NCBI GenBank assembly: GCA_045537495.1
Contig: JAZSPN010000092.1
Span: 1-30,307, forward strand
Direction: 5' to 3'
Length of the DNA stretch: 30,307 nt
DNA from: UBA1425 sp045537495
GTDB lineage: Bacteria > Bacillota > Clostridia > Oscillospirales > Acutalibacteraceae
Shown: positions 23,616-30,307 of the stretch, piece after piece
Layout: each line of letters starts with the position of its first letter
How positions within the stretch are numbered: the first letter of the stretch is position 1
The notes under the pieces: model-generated
Databases searched by the model: none
What the model saw: the letters and a program-made list of their open reading frames with translations, nothing else
What the model was told of the DNA's origin: nothing
Program-made: the position numbers and the translations under genes

Positions 23616-26600
23616 ATGAAGCCCATCAGTTTTTCAGATTTTTTCAGTGACTACATATCAGATAAAAATTTGCTCGCTGTCTTCAACGACGGCGAGCTTA
23701 TTGACATTTCTGCGGACACTTCCTCACGTTCACTTTCAATGTCCGCCTCTTTCAAGAAGCCCTTCCCCTACTCTGCAAAACAAAAACTTATTTCTTTTTT
23801 GAAAAGTGCGTTTGAATTAAACACTGCTGTGTTTGAATATTCTTTTCCGAAAGAAACACTGAACAGCAAGACACTGAACAGCATTATACCCGAGCTCTCT
23901 CAGATTGTACCGTCAGTCAACGGTTTTCTCAATGATGCTGAATTTACTTTTGACGAAAACAAAATACGCGTCACTCTCAAGCACGGCGGAAAAGATATTC
24001 TCTCGAGATGCAATTGTGACATAAAATTTGCTCAGCTCATCAGAAAACGCTTCAATGCCGAAGTGATAATCGATTTTATCGAAGAAGATAAAGTTGATAT
24101 CAACAATTCTCAGTATTTAGAGATTCAGGACAGTGTTAAGGAGCTTCATTTAATCACGCCGGAGCCTGAGCCGCTTCCTCCCGAAAAAGAGTTTTTCGAA
24201 TCTGACTCGTTACCCATTTCTTACGAAGATGCAAAGCCTATATACGGCAACAGTCTTATAAAATCAAAACCTCAGACCATAAAAAGCATCTCTCCCCTTT
24301 CCGATACCGTTGTTGTCTGGGGCGATGTTTTCGGTCTTGAAGTCAAGGATACAAAAAAAGGTGAACACAAAATTTTTGTCTTCAATATCACGGACTATAC
24401 GAGTTCATACACCGTCAAGGTTTTTGAGCGCGTTGAAAACTGTGAGGAATTGCTGCAAAATCTCAAGAACGGAAAAACCGTTCTCATAAGAGGACTTGTG
24501 CGTGAAGATGAATTCATGCACACATCGCTTATCAACGCAAAAGCAATAACCCTTGTCAAAAAGGTTAAGAAAAAAGACAATGCTCCGAAAAAGAGGGTTG
24601 AGCTTCACCTTCACACAAATATGTCTACGATGGACGGCATCACAAGTGCCGAGGAACTTGTGAAAAGAGCAATGGAATGGGGACACAGCGCGATTGCGAT
24701 TACCGATCACGGCGGAGTTCAGGCATTCCCCGAGGCAACCTCGACGGCAAAAGGAATTAAGATTATCTACGGCATGGAAGGCTATCTTGTCGATGACATG
24801 GTACCCGTTGTCAAAGGTGACAGTGACATTGCCTTCGACAAAACCTTTGTTGTTTTCGACGTTGAAACGACCGGTCTTTCAAAAGCAAAGGACAGATTAA
24901 CCGAAATCGGCGCCGTGAAAATTGTTAACGGTGAGATAACGGACAGATTCAACACCTTTGTAAATCCGCTAATTCCCATACCCGAAAAAATCACGAAGCT
25001 CACCGGCATTACAAACGACATGGTAAAGGACGCTCCGTTCGAGGACAAGGCTGTACGCGATTTCCTCAGTTTCTGCGGTGACAGTCCGCTGGTTGCGCAC
25101 AATGCTCCGTTCGACACGGGATTCATCTCGGAGGCCTGCAAAAGATGCGACATTCCTTTTGAAAACACCTCGATAGACACCGTTCCTTTGTGCAGAACTC
25201 TCTGGAAAGGGCTTAAAAACTACAAGCTCGATACAATTTCAGATTTCCTGAAGCTTCCGAAATTCAACCACCACAGAGCTTGCGACGACGCAAAGGCTCT
25301 TGCCGATATTTTCCTCCATGCAATCAAGGCACTTGAAGATAAGGAGATAAATAATCTCTCTCAGGTAAACGACGGTCTTGTTAACGGCGATGTTAAAAGC
25401 CTGCCGTCATATCACATTATCATTCTTGTCCGTAATCTTACGGGACTCAAAAACCTTTACAAGCTTATCACGATGTCAAATCTCGAATATTTCAAGCGAA
25501 ATCCGAGAATTCCGAAAAGCAAGCTTATTGAGCACCGCGAAGGCCTGATCCTCGGAAGTGCTTGCGAAGCAGGTCAGCTCTATCGTGCCATTCTCGACGG
25601 CAAAAGCAAAAGTGAACTGCTGGAAATAGCTTCATTCTATGATTACCTTGAAATCCAGCCGACGGGCAACAACCGCTTCATGATTGAATCCGAAAATTCA
25701 AGCCATGCAAACATCAGGTCCGTTGAGGATATTGAAAATATCAACAAATACATAATCAGCCTCGGTGATGAATCAGGAAAATTGACCGTTGCAACCGGCG
25801 ACGTTCATTTTATGAACAAGGAAGACGATATTTTCAGAGCAATAATTATGGCATCTCAGGGCTTCTCCGATGCAGATAATCAGGCTCCTTTGTATTTCAG
25901 GACAACCGAGGAAATGCTGTCCGAATTTTCATATCTCGGTGAAGAAACGGCATATCAGGTCGTTGTCGAAAACACAAACATAATCGCCGATCGAATTGAA
26001 GCCATAAAGCCCATCCCGAGCGGTTCATTTCCTCCGTACATGGAGGGCTCCGAAGAAAATCTCACCAAGCTCTGCTGGGATAAGATGCACGAGATTTTCG
26101 GTGAAAATATCCCGCAATACGTTTCGGACCGCCTCGAAAAAGAACTCAAATCAATTATCAAAAACGGATTCGCCGTTCTCTACATGATTGCGCAAAAGCT
26201 TGTCGCAAATTCCATGGAAAACGGCTATTACGTCGGATCGAGAGGCTCCGTAGGATCGTCTTTCGTGGCATTTGCCGCCGGTATATCCGAGGTCAATCCG
26301 CTTCACCCTCACTATGTTTGTCCGAACTGTAAACACAGCGAATTCTTGCTGAAAGGTGAATACGAATCGGGCTTTGATATGCCGCCGAAGGACTGTCCGC
26401 ACTGTTCAACTCCGATGAAGCGTGACGGTCACAACATACCGTTTGAAACCTTCCTCGGTTTTGACGGCGACAAGTCCCCCGATATCGACCTTAACTTCTC
26501 GGGCGAATATCAGGCAAGCGCCCATAAATATACGGAAAAGCTTTTCGGCATTACGAACGTATTTAAGGCGGGTACAATCAGTACCGTTGCCGAAAAAACG

Positions 26601-27920
26601 GCTTATGCGTATGTTAAAAAGTATCTCGAAGAGCGTAATACGGTGCTTCCTCGCGCCGAAGAAGAGCGACTTAAATTCGGTTGCATGGGTGTAAAACGTT
26701 CGACCGGTCAGCATCCCGGCGGTATGGTTGTAATTCCGAATGACAATGTAGCCGAGGACTTCACACCGATCCAGCACCCTGCCGACGATGCAGACAAAGG
26801 CACCAGAACAACACACTTCGACTTCCACTCACTTCACGATACGATTCTCAAGCTTGATAACCTCGGACACGATGTTCCCACGATTTATAAATACCTCGAG
26901 GATTCGACGGGTATCTCGGTAATGGATGTCGATGTCTGTGATGAAAAGCTCTACAAGCTCTTTGCTTCTCCGGAGCCGTTAGGCGTTACGGCGGAGGACA
27001 TCGAATGTGAAACCGGCACCCTTTCACTTCCCGAAATGGGAACGGGATTTGTACGTCAGATATTCATGGATGCGAAGCCTACCAAGTTTTCCGATCTTTT
27101 GCAGATTTCGGGACTTTCTCACGGTACCGACGTATGGCTCGGTAACGCACAGGACCTCATCAAACAGGGAATTTGTACAATTTCCGACGTTATCGGCACC
27201 CGTGACAGCATCATGACCTATCTGATTCAAAAAGGTGTACCCGATCTTACCGCCTTTACAATTATGGAAATTGTTCGTAAAGGAAAAGCGAAAGAAAAGC
27301 TCACCGAAAAACATATTGAAGCCATGAAAAATGCCGGTGTCGAAGATTGGTATATCGATTCGTGTATGAAGATTAAATACATGTTCCCGAAAGCTCACGC
27401 CGCCGCGTATATCATCGCCGCCATGCGACTCGCATGGTATAAAGTATACCGACCTCTTGAGTACTACGCTTCCTATATGACGGTGCGAAGTGAAGACCTC
27501 GAGACAAAAACCATTCTTGCAGGAAGACGGGCTGTCAAGCTCAGAATGGCTGAAATCACCGAAAAAGACAAGGAAGCTACCACGAAAGAGAAAGGCACCT
27601 ACACGTCGTTGCAGGTCGTCAACGAAATGATGGCTCGCGGAATTCAGTTCCTGCCGGTTGACATCTACAAGTCCGACGCATATATCTACAAAATCGAAGA
27701 CGGCAAAATACGTCTTCCGTTTTCTGCCCTTGAAGGTGCCGGCGGTGTTGCCGCACAATCATTGCAGGCGGCACGTGATGACGGCCAGGGAGAATTTATT
27801 TCTATCGAGGATTTCCAGGAACGTGCAGGAGTTTCAAAGAGCGTTATTTCCGCTCTCGAGGAGGTCGGAGCCTTCAACTCGCTTCCCAAAACAACTCAGA
27901 TGAGCTTATTTGATTTATAA
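23616..27920 (+). CDS. polC: DNA polymerase III alpha subunit, PolC type
   Basis: A 1434-residue replicative polymerase with the full PolC order. The N-terminal domain and OB fold cover about 1-320. The PHP domain begins near 328 (VELHLHTNMSTMDG) and is split by the DEDDh 3'-5' exonuclease. Exonuclease motifs are DVETTG near 414, HNAPFD near 495 and HHRACDDAKA near 553. The polymerase has GSRGSVGSSFVAFAAG near 875, a four-cysteine zinc site (CPNC, CPHC) at about 902-930 and the catalytic PDIDLNF near 955. STGQHPGGMVVIP lies near 1029. It copies the chromosome and proofreads. PolC marks low-GC Gram-positives. It is 20 bases after the gtrA-like gene and shares its transcript, since no promoter is visible between them. 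Confidence 0.98.
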   Translation: MKPISFSDFFSDYISDKNLLAVFNDGELIDISADTSSRSLSMSASFKKPFPYSAKQKLISFLKSAFELNTAVFEYSFPKETLNSKTLNSIIPELSQIVPSVNGFLNDAEFTFDENKIRVTLKHGGKDILSRCNCDIKFAQLIRKRFNAEVIIDFIEEDKVDINNSQYLEIQDSVKELHLITPEPEPLPPEKEFFESDSLPISYEDAKPIYGNSLIKSKPQTIKSISPLSDTVVVWGDVFGLEVKDTKKGEHKIFVFNITDYTSSYTVKVFERVENCEELLQNLKNGKTVLIRGLVREDEFMHTSLINAKAITLVKKVKKKDNAPKKRVELHLHTNMSTMDGITSAEELVKRAMEWGHSAIAITDHGGVQAFPEATSTAKGIKIIYGMEGYLVDDMVPVVKGDSDIAFDKTFVVFDVETTGLSKAKDRLTEIGAVKIVNGEITDRFNTFVNPLIPIPEKITKLTGITNDMVKDAPFEDKAVRDFLSFCGDSPLVAHNAPFDTGFISEACKRCDIPFENTSIDTVPLCRTLWKGLKNYKLDTISDFLKLPKFNHHRACDDAKALADIFLHAIKALEDKEINNLSQVNDGLVNGDVKSLPSYHIIILVRNLTGLKNLYKLITMSNLEYFKRNPRIPKSKLIEHREGLILGSACEAGQLYRAILDGKSKSELLEIASFYDYLEIQPTGNNRFMIESENSSHANIRSVEDIENINKYIISLGDESGKLTVATGDVHFMNKEDDIFRAIIMASQGFSDADNQAPLYFRTTEEMLSEFSYLGEETAYQVVVENTNIIADRIEAIKPIPSGSFPPYMEGSEENLTKLCWDKMHEIFGENIPQYVSDRLEKELKSIIKNGFAVLYMIAQKLVANSMENGYYVGSRGSVGSSFVAFAAGISEVNPLHPHYVCPNCKHSEFLLKGEYESGFDMPPKDCPHCSTPMKRDGHNIPFETFLGFDGDKSPDIDLNFSGEYQASAHKYTEKLFGITNVFKAGTISTVAEKTAYAYVKKYLEERNTVLPRAEEERLKFGCMGVKRSTGQHPGGMVVIPNDNVAEDFTPIQHPADDADKGTRTTHFDFHSLHDTILKLDNLGHDVPTIYKYLEDSTGISVMDVDVCDEKLYKLFASPEPLGVTAEDIECETGTLSLPEMGTGFVRQIFMDAKPTKFSDLLQISGLSHGTDVWLGNAQDLIKQGICTISDVIGTRDSIMTYLIQKGVPDLTAFTIMEIVRKGKAKEKLTEKHIEAMKNAGVEDWYIDSCMKIKYMFPKAHAAAYIIAAMRLAWYKVYRPLEYYASYMTVRSEDLETKTILAGRRAVKLRMAEITEKDKEATTKEKGTYTSLQVVNEMMARGIQFLPVDIYKSDAYIYKIEDGKIRLPFSALEGAGGVAAQSLQAARDDGQGEFISIEDFQERAGVSKSVISALEEVGAFNSLPKTTQMSLFDL

Positions 27921-27923
27921 TCC

Positions 27924-27952
27924 TTGAACATCGAAATGAATAGTTGTATAAT
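27924..27952 (+). promoter_or_regulatory. SigmaA promoter for the M20 hydrolase gene
   Basis: TTGAAC (27924-27929), a 17-base spacer and a perfect TATAAT (27947-27952). The start point near 27959 rules out a TTG at 27952 as the M20 start codon. It lies immediately after the polC stop. Confidence 0.8.
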
Positions 27953-27984
27953 TGACTTATAAATCCGTAATGGAGGTTTTAACG

Positions 27985-29457
27985 TTGAATAAGAATGCTA
28001 AAAAAATTATTCTCGGCACAATAGGAGCTCTTACCGCAGCTAATATGGTAAAAGCAGCACTTCACCACCCCGAAAAGAAAGATTACGGCACTTCCGTTGA
28101 AGAAAAAGTCGACATTGAACGCGCGGCTTCTAATCTTTCACGCGCCATAACTTACCGCACGATCTCGAATGCAGATCCTTCAAACACAGACTGGTCGGAA
28201 TTTGAGCGTTTTCGCAATTTTCTTGACGAAGCATATCCGCTCATCAGAGAAAATCTTTCAAAAGAAATTGTCGGCGAGGCCAACATCATTTACTGTTGGA
28301 AAGGCCGTAACAGTGACCTTGATCCCATAGCACTTCTCTCTCATCAGGACGTGGTCCCCGTTTCGGCAGGCACGGAAGAAGACTGGGAACACCCCGCTTT
28401 TGACGGTGTAAATGACGGTGAGTTTATCTGGGGACGCGGATCCCTCGATATGAAAAACCACCTCATTTGTGTCATGGAAGCTGTTGAAACGCTCCTTCAG
28501 GAAGGTTTCGTTCCCGAAAGAGATATTTATCTTCTTTTCGGTCAGGACGAAGAGGTCGTAGCTTCCGAATACGGCGGAGCAAAAGCGATTATGCAGACAC
28601 TGCTTGAAAGAGGAATTCATCTCGACAGCGTTCTCGATGAAGGCGGAGCGATTCTTCCCGTCAAGGTTAACGGTATTATCGACAAACAGCTTGCCGGTAT
28701 AGGCATCGCCGAAAAGGGCTATTGTGATATCGAGATTTCGCTTAATCACAAGGGCGGTCATTCCTCGAATCCTCCCGTTCACTCGGGGCTCGGATATATG
28801 GCGACCGTCATTCAGGACCTTGAAAACAACCAGTTCAGCTCAAAGATTGAGCCCTTCCTTTCAGATCTTTTTGACAAAATCGGCAGAAACGTTTCCTATC
28901 CCGCGAAGCTCGTCACCTGCAACCTCCCCCTTCTCATGCCGGCATTGAAGCAGGTTCTCAAAAAAATCCCGCCTGCGGCAAGCATGATCCGCACGACGAC
29001 CGCCGTAACTATGGCTCAGGGAAGTCCTGCCGCCAACGTTCTTCCTCAGAATCCCACGATTACCGTAAATTTCCGTCAGATGCCCGGTACAACAACGGAA
29101 GATGTCATCAAACACATCAGAAAAGTTGTTCGATACAAGGATATTAACATTCGTGTTCTTCGCACAAAAGAGGCTTCAAAATTCTCACCCACAGATTCAC
29201 GTGCTTTTAAAGCTATTGAAGAAATCTGTATGCAGAATAATCCCAACAGCGTTGTCGCTCCCTATCTTGTAATGGGCGGTACGGACGCTTGCTTCTATGA
29301 GCCCGTTTGCGAAAACATCTACCGTTTTGCGCCTTTTGTCGTCGACGTTTCACTCCTTCTCAATACTCACGGCACCAACGAAAGAATCCCCATTACTGCC
29401 CTCGGTGAAGGTGTAAAGTTCTTTAAAACCTATGTAAGAAAGCTTGCTTCTGACTAA
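27985..29457 (+). CDS. M20-family metallohydrolase, CPS1/PM20D1-like
   Basis: A 490-residue M20 enzyme. Metal and catalytic residues are His120 (SHQDVV), Asp155 (GRGSLDMK), the pair Glu189-Glu190 (GQDEE), Asp218 or the later GGTDA aspartate, and His462 (THGTNE). The N-terminal segment IILGTIGALTAANMVKAAL may be a membrane anchor or uncleaved signal. Several stretches recall yeast carboxypeptidase S and mammalian PM20D1 rather than PepV or ArgE: GRGSLDMKN, KGGHSSNPP and IRTTTAVTMAQGS. Those enzymes cut C-terminal residues from peptides or make and hydrolyse N-acyl amino acids; which applies here is unknown. The TTG at 27985 is chosen because GGAGG (27972-27976) is eight bases upstream; the ATG at 27970 overlaps that site. 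The glycosyltransferase gene follows after 18 bases. Confidence 0.9.
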   Translation: MNKNAKKIILGTIGALTAANMVKAALHHPEKKDYGTSVEEKVDIERAASNLSRAITYRTISNADPSNTDWSEFERFRNFLDEAYPLIRENLSKEIVGEANIIYCWKGRNSDLDPIALLSHQDVVPVSAGTEEDWEHPAFDGVNDGEFIWGRGSLDMKNHLICVMEAVETLLQEGFVPERDIYLLFGQDEEVVASEYGGAKAIMQTLLERGIHLDSVLDEGGAILPVKVNGIIDKQLAGIGIAEKGYCDIEISLNHKGGHSSNPPVHSGLGYMATVIQDLENNQFSSKIEPFLSDLFDKIGRNVSYPAKLVTCNLPLLMPALKQVLKKIPPAASMIRTTTAVTMAQGSPAANVLPQNPTITVNFRQMPGTTTEDVIKHIRKVVRYKDINIRVLRTKEASKFSPTDSRAFKAIEEICMQNNPNSVVAPYLVMGGTDACFYEPVCENIYRFAPFVVDVSLLLNTHGTNERIPITALGEGVKFFKTYVRKLASD

Positions 29458-29475
29458 AATTTTCAGGTGAGTGCT

Positions 29476-30307
29476 ATGAACGATTTAATTTCTGTTATTA
29501 TCCCCTGCTACAATCTGGAGAATTATCTGAGCTTCTGTCTGAATTCCGTTTCAAGACAGACTTACAAAAATTTTGAAGTTCTCTGTGTAGATGACGGATC
29601 AACCGATTCTACCGCATCGGTAATCAGAACTTTCTGTGAAAACGACAGCAGATTCAAATTGCTTCAAAAGGAAAACGGCGGTGTTTCATCGGCAAGAAAT
29701 TACGGCATCGACAATGCAAAGGGCAAGTATATTTCCTTTATTGACGGCGATGATTACATTTCTCCCGATTTTCTTATGCGTCTTCACGGGATAATAACCG
29801 AACATGATGCAGATATTGCAAGATGCAACGGTCGAGGAGTTACGTCTTACGACTATGTTGAACCGATGCCCGAAGCTCCGCCATATGTTGTTACAAGAAA
29901 TAAGACGGAGGCGCTCTCCATCTTCTACGACAACGTATTCAGAGGATGGTACGGCGATGATGCTGTTTCGGCATGTATGTCACTTTACAGTGCAGATGTT
30001 TTAAAAAATGTACGTTTCAGCACCTTGCTTAAAAATGCCGAAGACGAATGTTTCACCCAGATGGTTATTTCCGAAGCCGAAAAAGTCGTCTATTGCGGAG
30101 ATAAAATGTATTTTTATTACCGTCGCGAAGGAAGCGCTTCGCATAAACCCATTCCTCAAAGTGAAAAGCTTGAATGTATGAAAAATCTGTACTATACGAG
30201 AGATGATTTTTTCAGTGCTAAGGGAATGACGGAAATTGCAAGTATGAATGCAAAAGCCGCATGCGACAACTTTATCGGATTCTACATCGATGACGCTTCT
30301 GATAAAC
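29476..30307 (+). CDS. Family 2 glycosyltransferase, truncated by the window end
   Basis: The first 277 codons of a GT2 glycosyltransferase, still open at the end of the window. The GT-A fold is clear: SVIIPCYNLENYL near residue 6, VDDGSTD near 40 (nucleotide-sugar binding), GVSSARNYGI near 72 and FIDGDDYISP near 92, where the DxD-type acids bind metal. The later part (NAEDECFTQMV) resembles the ED-containing acceptor region of GT2 enzymes. It transfers a sugar from a nucleotide donor, probably onto a cell-surface polysaccharide or lipid-linked acceptor; donor and acceptor are unknown. CAGGTGAG lies upstream of the ATG. It starts 18 bases after the M20 gene and may share its promoter. Confidence 0.92.
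   Translation, partial: MNDLISVIIPCYNLENYLSFCLNSVSRQTYKNFEVLCVDDGSTDSTASVIRTFCENDSRFKLLQKENGGVSSARNYGIDNAKGKYISFIDGDDYISPDFLMRLHGIITEHDADIARCNGRGVTSYDYVEPMPEAPPYVVTRNKTEALSIFYDNVFRGWYGDDAVSACMSLYSADVLKNVRFSTLLKNAEDECFTQMVISEAEKVVYCGDKMYFYYRREGSASHKPIPQSEKLECMKNLYYTRDDFFSAKGMTEIASMNAKAACDNFIGFYIDDASDK

Noticed and set aside
27024..27758. 244-codon open frame on the minus strand inside polC
   Set aside because: It lies wholly within the well-conserved catalytic part of PolC, shows no family features and has no evident ribosome site. It is a by-product of codon use on the opposite strand.

Overview
The window reads as ordinary chromosome from a spore-forming, low-to-moderate GC Gram-positive anaerobe of the class Clostridia, probably near the Ruminococcaceae/Oscillospiraceae. 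The evidence is a PolC-type replicative polymerase, sporulation genes (spoIID, spoIIM, a CwlD-type cortex amidase, the YaaT/RicT protein), a 2[4Fe-4S] ferredoxin, AGGAGG-type ribosome binding sites and TTGACA/TATAAT promoters. Family-level placement is inference. Twenty-six protein genes cover nearly all of the sequence. The last one is cut by the window end, and no gap exceeds 300 bases. I see no rRNA, tRNA, CRISPR array, insertion sequence, prophage or origin.

Layout. 17-5233 (+): Tex, a cytosolic GH2 glycosidase and a DUF1015 protein in a tight row. 5214-6185 (-): SpoIID, whose 3' end overlaps the DUF1015 gene. 6291-12452 (+): citrate synthase from a clear promoter, an unknown polytopic membrane protein, an AEC-family transporter, a short QueG-like iron-sulfur protein, then the Firmicutes set darA-holB-ricT. 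12541-12711 (+): a 56-residue ferredoxin with its own strong promoter and terminator. 12827-13465 (+): SpoIIM, converging on and overlapping a Xer-type recombinase. 13452-20252 (-): read from its promoter, pbpA-type class A PBP, yqgF, vanZ-like, cwlD, radA, xer. 20420-21790 (+): NfeD plus SPFH protein, closed by a strong terminator. 21883-27920 (+): a tail-anchored metallophosphoesterase, a GtrA-like protein and PolC, probably one transcript. 27985-30307 (+): an M20 metallohydrolase resembling yeast CPS1 and mammalian PM20D1, then a truncated family 2 glycosyltransferase.

How the parts fit. Several genes belong to the envelope and spore programme: SpoIID and SpoIIM are two of the three parts of the engulfment peptidoglycan machine, CwlD trims cortex peptidoglycan, and the class A PBP builds wall. 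Another group handles DNA: PolC, HolB, RadA, YqgF and Xer. DarA (cyclic-di-AMP receptor) and RicT (RNA processing and sporulation regulator) add signalling. The wall and DNA genes are interleaved on the minus strand in one apparent operon.

I found no convincing new multi-gene system. The best leads are single genes: a QueG-like protein that appears to have lost its active-site acid, a PM20D1-like M20 enzyme, a tail-anchored phosphoesterase beside GtrA and PolC, and an unrecognised eight-helix membrane protein. Two sporulation genes also end inside convergent neighbours with no intergenic terminator.
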